Assembly: GCA_021792335.1 (NCBI GenBank)
Contig: JAJYUW010000009.1
Coordinates: 1-34,980 of the forward strand
Direction: 5' to 3'
Origin: Pseudomonadota bacterium
GTDB lineage: Bacteria; Pseudomonadota; Gammaproteobacteria; Burkholderiales; Sulfuricellaceae
Length of the DNA: 34,980 nt
Shown: positions 26,226 through 34,004 of the stretch, in pieces
How positions within the stretch are numbered: the stretch's first letter is position 1
Layout: every line of letters begins with the position of its first letter
The notes under the pieces: model-generated
Seen by the model: the letters and a program-made list of their open reading frames with translations, nothing else
Databases searched by the model: none
Told to the model about the DNA's origin: nothing
Position numbers and translations under genes: made by a program

Positions 26226-27547
26226 ACGTCCGGAAGTTCTATGCCAGCACCACGCGTGAGGCTTTGCGCCAAGTGAGGGATGCCCTGGGCGCAGATGCGA
26301 TTATCCTTTCCAACCGTCAAGTGGCTGGCGGAATAGAGATTATGGCGGTGGCAGACATGGATGTCGCATCCTTGACGGCCAATCCTCCGTTGACAGCGGT
26401 GACACCGGTAGCCAAGCCTAAGCCGCCTGCCGAAGAACTTCATCCGGCACCGGCGCCATCGTCTGTTGCTGCACTGGCACCGGTTTCCCGGGCTAAAATT
26501 GCCGAGCTGCAGGAGAAGGGTAAACCTGCGCCGCCAGAAAAAGAAGTGTTGCCGGGAGAGACATCCCAGGAAATTATCCGCGAAATAAAATTTCTGCGCG
26601 GCATGCTGGAGGGACAGCTGGCCGGTTTTGCCTGGGGCGAACTGCAACGGCAAGAGCCGTCCAAGGTGGAAGCCATGCGCCACATGCTGAACACCGGTTT
26701 CAGCCCTTTTCTTTCACGTCAGCTGCTGGAAAAAATGCCGTCCGGCTACGATCTCGAGAAGGGCCTGCGTTGGTTGAAAGCGGCGCTGATGCACAACCTG
26801 CGGGTAGCGAAGGCGGGCGATGACATTGTCGAGCATGGCGGGGTGTACGCGCTGACCGGGCCGACCGGTGTCGGCAAGACCACCACCGTGGCGAAGCTGG
26901 CGGCGCGCTGCACTTTGAAGCATGGGCCGGCCAGTCTGGCCCTGATCACCACCGATACCTACCGGATCGGCGCCCATGAGCAGCTGCGTATCTATGGCAA
27001 GATTCTCGGCGTGCCGGTATATGTAATCAAGGATGAAGCGGACTTGCAGCTTACCCTGTCCGATTTGCAGAACAAGCATCTGATCCTGATCGACACCGTC
27101 GGCATGAGCCAGCGCGACCGTCGCCTTAGCGAACAGGTGGCGTTGTTGTCCGGCGGCGGGCGCAGCATCAAGCGTTTGCTTCTGCTTAGCGCCAACGGCC
27201 AGGGGAGTACCCTGGAAGATGTCGTTCGATCCTATCACGTGGAAGGCATGGATGGCTGCATCCTGACCAAAATCGACGAGGCGATCAGCATCGCTCCGGC
27301 CTTGGACGTGATAATCCGCCATAAAATGCTGCTTCATTATGTGACCAACGGCCAGCGCGTGCCGGAAGACCTGCATCTTCCAAATCTGGTTTACCTGGTG
27401 GACCGGGCCTTGAAATCCGTGTCGGATGATTCCCCTTTTACTCCGCTGGAAAGTGAATATCCGCTGGTAATGGCTGCAGCAGGCGGCTTGGACGATACGG
27501 CCGGTTTTGCGGACGCCAAGCGCAATGCCGGAGCTTTCCGTGGCTGA
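26222..27547 (+). CDS. flhF: Flagellar positioning GTPase FlhF
   Basis: FlhF is an SRP-type GTPase that places the flagellum, usually at the pole. It has 441 residues. An N-terminal ~60-residue segment (MNVRKFYASTTREALRQVRD) and a Pro/Ala-rich linker precede the NG domain. G1 is GPTGVGKTTTVAKLA (about 212-226), followed by ITTDTYRIGAHEQLR, LILIDTVGMSQRD and ILTKIDEA. It overlaps flhA (ATGA) and the flhG start region. Together with flhG it suggests polar flagellation. Confidence 0.96.
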   Translation: MNVRKFYASTTREALRQVRDALGADAIILSNRQVAGGIEIMAVADMDVASLTANPPLTAVTPVAKPKPPAEELHPAPAPSSVAALAPVSRAKIAELQEKGKPAPPEKEVLPGETSQEIIREIKFLRGMLEGQLAGFAWGELQRQEPSKVEAMRHMLNTGFSPFLSRQLLEKMPSGYDLEKGLRWLKAALMHNLRVAKAGDDIVEHGGVYALTGPTGVGKTTTVAKLAARCTLKHGPASLALITTDTYRIGAHEQLRIYGKILGVPVYVIKDEADLQLTLSDLQNKHLILIDTVGMSQRDRRLSEQVALLSGGGRSIKRLLLLSANGQGSTLEDVVRSYHVEGMDGCILTKIDEAISIAPALDVIIRHKMLLHYVTNGQRVPEDLHLPNLVYLVDRALKSVSDDSPFTPLESEYPLVMAAAGGLDDTAGFADAKRNAGAFRG

Positions 27548-28424
27548 TGTCCAGCAGGATCAGGCCGAGGGACTGCGCCGCCTGCTTGCGCGGGACTCTG
27601 TGCGGGTTGTGACGCTGACCAGCGGCCGGACCGGGGTCGGAAAAACCAATGTCGTCGTTAATCTGGCCGCGGCACTTGCCAAGCGCGGCCGGCATGTGCT
27701 GGTGCTGGATGAGCAGCAGGGAAAAGACAGCACGGAAACGCTGCTTGGCCTTTCATCGTACTATAACCTGATGCATGTGATCCGGCGTGAAAAAACCTTG
27801 GAGGAGGTGATTCTGCACGGCCCGGAAGGGATGGACATTGTTTCCGCCGGCCAGGGGTTGCGCGTGCTGGGCGATCTGGGGCAGGAAGATCAGGATAGTC
27901 TGGTGCAGTCGTTCAGTCAGCTGTCGAAAACGGTGGACGTGGTGCTGGTGGACGCGGTTGCCGGGATCGCCAGCAATGTTCTTCCGCTTTCCCTGGCCTC
28001 ACAGGAAATCGTGATTGTGGTGTCCCAGCATCCTTCTTCGATTACCGATGCCTATGCCTTGATCAAGGTGCTCAATCAGCGCTTTGCCATTCATCGTTTC
28101 CACATCCTGGCCAGCAAGGTGCAGAATGAGTCGGAGGCGCTGGCATTGTTCAGCAACATGGCCGAGGTGGCGGAGCGCTTTCTCGATGTGTCGCTTGATT
28201 TCATGGGCTACGTACCGTTTGACGAAAAAATGAAGCAATCCGCAAGGATTTTCCGTCCGGTGGTGGATGCATTCCCGGCGGCTTCCTCAGCCAAGGCGGT
28301 CAGAAATCTGGCCGAAACCATGGAACAATGGCCTTACCCGTCTGGGGAGAATGGACGTCTGGAAGCATTCATGCAGCGTCTGATCCAGAGCAGCCGTATG
28401 GCGGCAGAAGGATTTCGCCTATAA
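27540..28424 (+). CDS. flhG: Flagellar number regulator FlhG (MinD-like ATPase, FleN)
   Basis: FlhG limits flagellar number and stimulates FlhF. The start is uncertain. GTG 27540, with GGAG six bases upstream, gives MADVQQDQAEGLRRLLA and 294 residues; ATG 27525 has no ribosome site. The N-terminal DQAEGLRRL is the FlhF-activating motif. The deviant Walker A is SGRTGVGKTNVVVNLAAAL. Switch and Walker-type blocks follow, including VLVDAVAGI and IVIVVSQHPSSITDAYALIK. It overlaps flhF by 8 nt and precedes fliA by 9 nt. Confidence 0.94.
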   Translation: MADVQQDQAEGLRRLLARDSVRVVTLTSGRTGVGKTNVVVNLAAALAKRGRHVLVLDEQQGKDSTETLLGLSSYYNLMHVIRREKTLEEVILHGPEGMDIVSAGQGLRVLGDLGQEDQDSLVQSFSQLSKTVDVVLVDAVAGIASNVLPLSLASQEIVIVVSQHPSSITDAYALIKVLNQRFAIHRFHILASKVQNESEALALFSNMAEVAERFLDVSLDFMGYVPFDEKMKQSARIFRPVVDAFPAASSAKAVRNLAETMEQWPYPSGENGRLEAFMQRLIQSSRMAAEGFRL

Positions 28425-28433
28425 AATCGCGCT

Positions 28434-29147
28434 ATGAATGCTAAAACCGAACTGGAGAAAAACGAACAATACGCCATCCAGTTTTCTCCCCTAGTTAAAC
28501 GTATCGCTTATCATCTCATGGCAAGGCTGCCAGCCAGCGTGCAGGTTGACGACCTGATTCAGGTAGGCATGATCGGCCTGCTCGATGCCGTGAACAACTA
28601 TGACTGCACGCAGGGCGCGCAGTTTGAAACTTATGCCGTGCAACGCATCCGCGGCGCAATGCTGGATGAATTGCGCCAAGGCGACTGGCTGCCGCGATCG
28701 GCGCGCAAGGGCATGCGCCAGATTGAAGCGGCGATGAATGCCTTGGAGCAGCGCCTGTGCCGTTCGCCTGCAGAACGCGAGGTGGCCGACGAATTGAATT
28801 TGAGTCTGGACGACTACCAGCAGATGCTGTTGGATGCGCGGGGCTGCCAGTTGCTGCACTACGAGGATCTGCAGGAGGGCGGGGGAGAGGATTTCCTGGA
28901 ACGTCACCATGAAGACAACTCGTCCGAACCATGGGCAAATCTGCATGACGGAAGGTTCCGGGAGAGGCTGGTCGAGGCGATCGGCGTTTTGCCGGAACGT
29001 GAGAAACTGATGATGGCAATGTATTATGAGGAAGAACTGAATCTGCGCGAAATCGGCGAAGCGCTGGGGGTGAGCGAGTCACGTGTGTGCCAGTTGCACA
29101 GCCAGGCCATCGCGCGCCTGCGCAGCCATTTGAAGGGGTGGCTTTGA
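28434..29147 (+). CDS. fliA: Flagellar sigma factor FliA (sigma-28)
   Basis: FliA directs transcription of late flagellar and motility genes. It has 237 residues. Region 2 is FSPLVKRIAYHLMARLPASV followed by VDDLIQVGMIGLLDAV and QFETYAVQRIRGAMLDELR. Region 3 and region 4 follow, with the final helix-turn-helix LREIGEALGVSESRVCQLHSQ. No strong ribosome site is visible before ATG 28434. FliA is held inactive by FlgM, encoded downstream in this window. Confidence 0.97.
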   Translation: MNAKTELEKNEQYAIQFSPLVKRIAYHLMARLPASVQVDDLIQVGMIGLLDAVNNYDCTQGAQFETYAVQRIRGAMLDELRQGDWLPRSARKGMRQIEAAMNALEQRLCRSPAEREVADELNLSLDDYQQMLLDARGCQLLHYEDLQEGGGEDFLERHHEDNSSEPWANLHDGRFRERLVEAIGVLPEREKLMMAMYYEEELNLREIGEALGVSESRVCQLHSQAIARLRSHLKGWL

Positions 29148-29159
29148 AAAAAGAGGATG

Positions 29160-29320
29160 AGAGCCTGTAAATGAATAACCTGAATATTCTGGCTGTGCTG
29201 GCGGGCGCGCTACGGTGTCGCCTGCCGCTTGCATGGAATGGCCATGCGGCGTGCCAGGCGCCTTGCATCGCATCCCGCCAGCACACCCATAATTATCCAT
29301 GTTATTCATTTACAGGCTCT
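29160..29320. repeat. 161-bp nested palindrome between fliA and motC
   Basis: Perfect 20-bp inverted ends AGAGCCTGTAAATGAATAAC (29160-29179, 29301-29320) enclose a perfect 12-bp pair TGTGCTGGCGGG/CCCGCCAGCACA (29194-29205, 29274-29285) and a central GCATGG/CCATGC (29231-29236, 29242-29247). All are centred on about 29240, so the whole element is one imperfect palindrome. It starts 12 nt after the fliA stop. No ORF in it is convincing. It has the look of a MITE or large REP-type repeat. Confidence 0.88.
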
Positions 29321-29361
29321 AAGCAGCGGATGAGCTGGAAATTCGAAAACCGGGCAGGTTC

Positions 29362-30102
29362 ATGGATATAGTCAGCATCCTCGGCATTACGCTGGCTTTT
29401 GCCGCCATTCTCGGCGGCCAGCTTCTGGAGGGGGGGCACGCGGGTTCCCTGCTGCAACTGACCGCGTTCATTATCGTCATGGGCGGAACCATAGGCGCGA
29501 TCATGCTGCAGAGTTCGTCCAAGATTTTTTTTCAAGGCATGAAGCTGACCAAATGGATCATTTTTCCGCCCAATGCTGTGCCGCATGACCTGATCAACCA
29601 TGTCCTTGGCTGGAGCGGGATCGCGCGTAAAGGCGGATTGCTGGCGCTGGAACCACAGTTGGACGACTTGCCGGATGCCTTTACCAAAAAGGGGCTGCAA
29701 ATGCTGGTGGACGGCGCCGAACCTGAGAAAATCCGTGTGGCGCTCGAAGTCGAAATTGCCACTTATGAGAAGCATCACCTGGATGCCGCGAAAGTCTGGC
29801 AGGCGGCGGGCGGTTATGCGCCAACCATTGGTATTCTGGGCGCGGTAATGGGCTTGATCCATGTCATGGAAAATCTGAGCGACCCCTCCAAACTCGGCTC
29901 CGGCATTGCCGTGGCTTTTGTTGCCACCATTTATGGCGTGGGTTCAGCCAACCTGTTTTTCCTGCCAATTTCGAGCAAACTTAAATCCATTATCGAGCAG
30001 GAGGTGATCATGCGTGAGATGCTGATTGAAGGGCTGGTGTCCATCGCCAATGGCGAGAATCCGCGTGTAATCGAATCGAAGTTGCAGGGCTACATCATTT
30101 AA
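29362..30102 (+). CDS. motC: Flagellar motor stator protein, MotA/PomA family (MotC)
   Basis: MotC is the multi-helix stator subunit that, with MotD, couples ion flow to rotation. It has 246 residues and about four membrane helices. The N-terminal MDIVSILGITLAFAAILGGQ and the C-terminal YAPTIGILGAVMGLIHVM and IAVAFVATIYGVGSANLFF blocks are typical of MotA. The position after fliA, followed by an OmpA-domain partner, matches the motCD pair of Pseudomonas rather than classical motAB. Na+ or H+ use cannot be told from sequence. It is separated from fliA by the palindromic element. Confidence 0.93.
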   Translation: MDIVSILGITLAFAAILGGQLLEGGHAGSLLQLTAFIIVMGGTIGAIMLQSSSKIFFQGMKLTKWIIFPPNAVPHDLINHVLGWSGIARKGGLLALEPQLDDLPDAFTKKGLQMLVDGAEPEKIRVALEVEIATYEKHHLDAAKVWQAAGGYAPTIGILGAVMGLIHVMENLSDPSKLGSGIAVAFVATIYGVGSANLFFLPISSKLKSIIEQEVIMREMLIEGLVSIANGENPRVIESKLQGYII

Positions 30103-30125
30103 CCCCGCTGGGCGGCGAGCATACT

Positions 30126-30983
30126 ATGGCGCGCAGAAACAAACCCGAAGAACATGAGAACCATGAACGCTGGCTGGTTTCCTACGCTGACTTCATTACA
30201 CTGCTGTTTGCATTTTTTGTTGTCATGTACTCGATTTCCCAGGTGAACGAGGGGAAATACCGGGTGCTGAGCGATGCGCTGGTCAATGCCTTCAAGGCTG
30301 CGCCGACGAACACAACCCCGATCGCGCCGGCACTGATGATCGATGCTTCTACCAAGGGCCAGTCAAGCACCGCCAGGTCGCAAGCACAAAAGCAAACGTT
30401 CATCGTGCTCAAGAATGATCCTGCCCAGGAAGCCCGTCAGAAACAGCAAGCAGAAAAAATGAAGGGGATTGCCAGGGATATTCTCAAGGTGATGGAATCC
30501 TTAACCAAGAATGGCCAGGTCAAGGTCAGCCAGAGCGTCCATGGTATCGCCATAGAGATAAATGCCAGTTTGCTGTTCGCATCCGGTCAGGCAAGTCTGG
30601 AGGCCGGTTCGATCAAGGCGCTCAAGGCGGTAGGAAAGGTTCTGGCTGATGTGCCTAATGATATTCAGGTGGAAGGGTTTACCGATACCACCCCGATCAA
30701 TACCGTTGCGTTTCCATCCAACTGGGAGTTATCCAGTGCCCGCGCAAGCAGTGTGGTGCGCTTGTTCGTCGACAGCGGCGTGCCACCGGAGCGTTTGGTG
30801 GCGGTGGGGTATGGTGAATTTCGCCCGATTGATTCCAATAGCACGGCAGAGGGGCGAGCCAGAAACCGCCATGTGACGGTGATGATCCTGTCGGAACAGC
30901 AGGAGAAGATCACCGATATACCGGTTGCGAGCCAGGCTTCCAAAGTTGTGCAGGAAGCAGCTGGTCCTGCCCGGAAACCCTAA
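30126..30983 (+). CDS. motD: Flagellar motor stator protein, MotB family (MotD)
   Basis: MotD is the peptidoglycan-anchored stator subunit. It has 285 residues. One membrane helix, WLVSYADFITLLFAFFVVMY, carries the essential ion-binding aspartate D22. A long linker follows, rich in Ala/Lys/Gln, then the C-terminal OmpA-like peptidoglycan-binding domain (IQVEGFTDTTPINT, WELSSARASSVVRLF, GYGEFRPIDSNSTAEGRARNRHV). It lies 23 nt after motC. The stop is three bases before a repeat element. Confidence 0.93.
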   Translation: MARRNKPEEHENHERWLVSYADFITLLFAFFVVMYSISQVNEGKYRVLSDALVNAFKAAPTNTTPIAPALMIDASTKGQSSTARSQAQKQTFIVLKNDPAQEARQKQQAEKMKGIARDILKVMESLTKNGQVKVSQSVHGIAIEINASLLFASGQASLEAGSIKALKAVGKVLADVPNDIQVEGFTDTTPINTVAFPSNWELSSARASSVVRLFVDSGVPPERLVAVGYGEFRPIDSNSTAEGRARNRHVTVMILSEQQEKITDIPVASQASKVVQEAAGPARKP

Positions 30984-30985
30984 AA

Positions 30986-31085
30986 GGACTCCGACTTTCT
31001 ACGGGCTAAGCCCGTGAAAGGTCGTATGCCCCACAAGGGGACTCCGATCCGCTAGGCGCTAAAACTCCTGCGGAGTCGCATGACC
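30986..31085. repeat. Two tandem palindromic units between motD and flgN
   Basis: Unit 1 (30986-31030) is GGACTCCGAC, a stem ACGGGC-taa-GCCCGT with TTTC/GAAA below it, then GGTCGTATGCC. CCCCACAAGGGG joins it to unit 2 (31039-31085), which is GGACTCCGAT, the stem CCGCTAGG/CCTGCGG, then AGTCGCATGACC. The 26 nt at 31028-31053 are identical to 17786-17811. The element fills the space between the motD and flgN stop codons, with the flgN stop abutting its right end. Confidence 0.85.
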
Positions 31086-31585
31086 TAAACCTTACCGAGA
31101 GGTCGCCCCAGTCCGCTTGTATGGGTCTGTCCGTCCGGCCCGTAAATGCCTGTCTGGTTGGCGGCGGTCTGAAGCAAGGAAAGGGCTTGCTGGTTGAATC
31201 TGAGCTTGGTTTCGATCAGGCTGCCATTGACCTGATTGATCTGTTGAGCGATTTTTGCCTGTTCCAGCAGTTGCTTCCAGGCTTCGACAGTATGCGGTAT
31301 TTCGCCGCCGTGCTGCTGCAGCCATCTGTCCATGCCACCCTGCTCCGGGTTGTGGCCATTTGCGGCCAGATAACGGTTGCGGCGTTCCGCGAACTGAGAC
31401 AGCAGGAGAACCTTCTCGGACTTTAGCCGGGCAAGCTCGATCAGCCTGTCGACATCACCCTGGACCAGTGCTTCCTGCTCGGTCTGTAATACTCGGACGA
31501 AATCACTGAATGCGCTTAATTCCGCATCCACGCTTTGGGAAAGATCGCCGGGGGAGGCGATGATGACCCGGTTGTCAGCCAACAT
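31085..31585 (-). CDS. flgN: Flagella synthesis protein FlgN
   Basis: FlgN is the export chaperone for hook-filament junction proteins FlgK and FlgL. It has 166 residues, mostly helical. The long N-terminal helix region includes FSDFVRVLQTEQEALVQGDVDRL, and the C-terminal part IAQQINQVNGSLIETKLRFNQQALSLL is the family's substrate-binding helix. It overlaps the flgM stop (TGATG) and follows flgM on the minus strand, the usual flgM-flgN order. Confidence 0.9.
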   Translation of the reverse strand: MLADNRVIIASPGDLSQSVDAELSAFSDFVRVLQTEQEALVQGDVDRLIELARLKSEKVLLLSQFAERRNRYLAANGHNPEQGGMDRWLQQHGGEIPHTVEAWKQLLEQAKIAQQINQVNGSLIETKLRFNQQALSLLQTAANQTGIYGPDGQTHTSGLGRPLGKV

Positions 31586-31908
31586 CAGCCTTTTTGATTC
31601 CGCACCAAGTCCTGGACTGTCGCAAGCAGGCGATCCGCGATGACTTCGGGATTGACCTTGAAGCGTCCCTCGCTGATGGCTTGCTTGATCGCGTCCACAC
31701 GTGCCGTATCCACCACCGGCACATTGTCCATGCTGCTCTCCATGGCATGAAGCTGGGACGAAAGCGTGGTGATCTGGACGTTGTCCTGGGGGGACGGGTT
31801 CTTTTGCGGCGCGGCAGCCGTCGTTCCCGTGCCGGCTTTCGAGGTGCGCGGTGCGGCCTCTTTTATGCCTGTGCTGGCCGGCGACTTTACTGAGGCATCG
31901 ATCTTCAC
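31585..31908 (-). CDS. flgM: Anti-sigma-28 factor FlgM
   Basis: FlgM binds FliA and blocks late genes until it is exported through the finished hook. GTG 31908, with AAGGAA six bases upstream, gives MKIDASVKSPASTGIKEA and 107 residues; the longer ORF from 31965 lacks a ribosome site. The disordered N-terminal half is Ala/Thr/Pro-rich. The C-terminal sigma-binding helices are typical (ARVDAIKQAISEGRFKVNPE, VIADRLLATVQDLV). It is driven by a sigma-28 promoter, with FliA encoded in this window. Confidence 0.92.
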   Translation of the reverse strand: MKIDASVKSPASTGIKEAAPRTSKAGTGTTAAAPQKNPSPQDNVQITTLSSQLHAMESSMDNVPVVDTARVDAIKQAISEGRFKVNPEVIADRLLATVQDLVRNQKG

Positions 31909-31999
31909 GGTAAATTCCTTCGGGTTATGGATCGCTTTTTGGCGGCGGCAGCGCTGCCGCTTCACGATCCGCTGGCGGTTATCCGAATCTTTGATAGGG
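31909..31999 (-). other. 5' untranslated region of flgM
   Basis: About 80-90 nt separate the sigma-28 promoter from the flgM GTG. The only structure I see is a perfect GGCAGC/GCTGCC palindrome around 31947-31958, which could form a small hairpin. No gene is supported here. Confidence 0.4.
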
Positions 32000-32026
32000 T
32001 TAACGGCATGAACTGATGAAACTTTA
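32000..32026 (-). promoter_or_regulatory. Sigma-28 (FliA) promoter of flgMN
   Basis: On the minus strand TAAAGTTT (32026-32019), an 11-nt spacer and GCCGTTAA (32007-32000) match the sigma-28 consensus TAAAGTTT-N11-GCCGATAA with one mismatch. It lies ~90 nt before the flgM start and reads toward flgM-flgN, which makes flgMN a FliA-dependent late operon. Confidence 0.88.
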
Positions 32027-32060
32027 GTGGAGAATCAATGTTTTTACAAGCAATACGGGT

Positions 32061-32510
32061 TTAAACCCAACGCTGCACGGCTGTTTCATCGCTTTCATGC
32101 GCGTCCACCCAGCGCGCACCCGCTTCGGTCTGTTCCTTTTTCCAGAACGGCGCGCGGGTCTTCAGGTAGTCCATGATGAATTCGCAGGCGGCGAAGGCGG
32201 CGCCGCGGTGTGCGCTGCTCACCGCCACCAGTACGATCTGGTCGGCGGGTTTGAGCGATCCGACGCGGTGGATCACCAGTGCATCGATGATGCTCCAGCG
32301 CTGTTTTGCCTGTTCCAGGATTTCGGCCAAAGCCTTTTCCGTCATGCCGGGGTAGTGCTCCAGGGTCATTTCGGCAACCCTGGCGTTCTCGTTGAGGTCG
32401 CGAACCAGGCCAACGAAGCTGGCAATGGCGCCGATTCCGGAATTGCCTTGGCGTAGTTTGAGGATTTCCGCGCCAAGATCAAAATCCTCGTTTTGCACTC
32501 GGACTGTCAT
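32061..32510 (-). CDS. moaE: Molybdopterin synthase catalytic subunit MoaE
   Basis: MoaE, with MoaD, adds sulfur to precursor Z (cPMP) to make molybdopterin. It has 149 residues. Conserved blocks are GAIASFVGLVRDLNENARVAEMTLEHYPGM, IDALVIHRVGSLKPADQIVLVAVSS and the catalytic-lysine region RAPFWKKEQTEAGARWV. It follows moaD by one base on the minus strand. A palindromic GGGTTTAAACCC follows its stop. Confidence 0.96.
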   Translation of the reverse strand: MTVRVQNEDFDLGAEILKLRQGNSGIGAIASFVGLVRDLNENARVAEMTLEHYPGMTEKALAEILEQAKQRWSIIDALVIHRVGSLKPADQIVLVAVSSAHRGAAFAACEFIMDYLKTRAPFWKKEQTEAGARWVDAHESDETAVQRWV

Positions 32511-32511
32511 C

Positions 32512-32766
32512 TCAGCCCCCCGTCACCGGCGGGAAGAAAGCGATTTCATCTCCGTCGCATACAGCCCTGTCCGGACCGGCCATGTCCTGGTTGACGGCCA
32601 CGCGCACAGGCCTGCTCTGGGCGAGCTCCTCTTGCCAGGCTCCGCCACGTTGCCGCAGCCATTCGGTCAGCGACCGGACGTCGACGACATGGGCAGGCGG
32701 GTGCGCCTGTTCCGAGGAGATGCCGAAGCTTTCGCGCAGCCGGGCGAAATAGAGCAGGGTGATCAT
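32512..32766 (-). CDS. moaD: Molybdopterin synthase sulfur carrier subunit MoaD
   Basis: MoaD is a ubiquitin-fold protein whose C-terminal glycine carries the sulfur used by MoaE. It has 84 residues. It starts MITLLYFARLRESFG, a typical beta-strand opening, and ends DEIAFFPPVTGG, with the essential GG terminus intact. It sits between moeA and moaE on the minus strand. Confidence 0.96.
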   Translation of the reverse strand: MITLLYFARLRESFGISSEQAHPPAHVVDVRSLTEWLRQRGGAWQEELAQSRPVRVAVNQDMAGPDRAVCDGDEIAFFPPVTGG

Positions 32767-32780
32767 GCGCGCATCCTTGT

Positions 32781-34004
32781 TCAGTTGAGCAATTCGGAAA
32801 AGGGGAGAAACCTGACGGTTTCGCCGCGGCGGATGAGGGTGCCTTCCGCTACTTCAACCAGGCCGTCGGCCCACGCGGTGGAGGTCAAAACGCCGGAACC
32901 CTGGTTCGGATAAAGCTGTACGCCGATGCTGCCATCTTCCGCCGTGTGCAGCCTGGCGCGCAGGAATTCGCGGCGCTTGTCGGGTCTTGGCCAGTCGAAA
33001 TCCGCCTTCAGGGAGAGTGCCTGCGGTGCGGTTGCAGCCACGCCCTGGCAGCGCAAAATGAATGGGCGCACAAGCAGGATGAAAGTGACAAAGGCCGAAA
33101 CCGGATTTCCCGGCAGGCCGATGAAAGGCGTGCTGCCTACGCTGCCGAAAGCCAGCGGTTTGCCCGGTTTGATGGCGATTTTCCATAAATCGAGCTTGCC
33201 GACTTTTTCCACCGCGGTTTTGACGTGGTCTTCCTCTCCCACGGAAACGCCGCCGCTGGTGATGATCAGATCGGCGCTGGCTGCGGCTTGTTCGAGCACT
33301 TTAACGGTGGCGGCGGAATCATCCGGCACGATGCCGAGGTCGATGACTTCGCAGCCGAGGGCCTGCAGCAAGCCGGTCAGCACGAAGCGGTTGGAGTTGT
33401 AGATCTGGCCGGGCTCAAGTGGCTGACCAGGCATGACTATTTCGTCGCCGGTAAAGAAAGTGGCTACTTTCAACCGGCGGAAAACCGGAAGCCGCGCCAA
33501 GCCGACGGATGCCGCCAGTCCCATTTCTTGCGGACGCAGCCTGATACCGGCAGGAAGTATTTCCGCCCCGACGGCGATGTCTTCGCCGGCGCGACGGATG
33601 TTTTCACCCCTAATGGGCGACTTGTTGATTGCCACCACGTCGCCTTCCGTGCTGCAATTTTCCTGCATCACCACGGCATCGCAGCCTGCGGGCACCGGCG
33701 CCCCGGTGAAAATCCTGGCTGCGGTGCCCGCTTCCAGCGGCTTCCCGACCGTGCCTGCAGGGATGCGTTGCGCTACCCGAAGCCGGGTCGACCCGGCCGC
33801 GAGATCGGCGAGCCGGACTGCATAGCCATCCATTGCGCTGTTGTCCAGCGGCGGGACGTTGATGGCGGAAACCTGATGCTCAGCCAGTACCCGTCCCAGC
33901 GTTTCGGCTGTGGCGACCTGTTCGATTTCGCCAGGCTGGCGTACGCGATCCAGGAGGAAGGCGAGTGCCTGATCGGCGCTAAGCATGTTCTGTTTTTTGT
34001 CCAT
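32781..34004 (-). CDS. moeA: Molybdopterin molybdotransferase MoeA
   Basis: MoeA inserts molybdate into adenylated molybdopterin to complete the cofactor. ATG 34004 gives 407 residues ([20 protein letters not shown]); ATG 33986 is an alternative start and neither has a strong ribosome site. Conserved blocks are VPPLDNSAMDGYAVR, GTAARIFTGAPVPAGCDAVVMQE, FFTGDEIV, IYNSNRFVLTGLLQALGCE, IITSGGVSVGEEDHVK and PFIGLPGNPVSAFVTF. It overlaps the mobB stop by 26 nt. Confidence 0.96.
   Translation of the reverse strand: MDKKQNMLSADQALAFLLDRVRQPGEIEQVATAETLGRVLAEHQVSAINVPPLDNSAMDGYAVRLADLAAGSTRLRVAQRIPAGTVGKPLEAGTAARIFTGAPVPAGCDAVVMQENCSTEGDVVAINKSPIRGENIRRAGEDIAVGAEILPAGIRLRPQEMGLAASVGLARLPVFRRLKVATFFTGDEIVMPGQPLEPGQIYNSNRFVLTGLLQALGCEVIDLGIVPDDSAATVKVLEQAAASADLIITSGGVSVGEEDHVKTAVEKVGKLDLWKIAIKPGKPLAFGSVGSTPFIGLPGNPVSAFVTFILLVRPFILRCQGVAATAPQALSLKADFDWPRPDKRREFLRARLHTAEDGSIGVQLYPNQGSGVLTSTAWADGLVEVAEGTLIRRGETVRFLPFSELLN

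Noticed and set aside
29171-29371. 66-aa ORF within the fliA-motC palindrome
   Set aside because: It is read from the palindrome itself, has no good ribosome site and would run into the motC start; the repeat explains the sequence.
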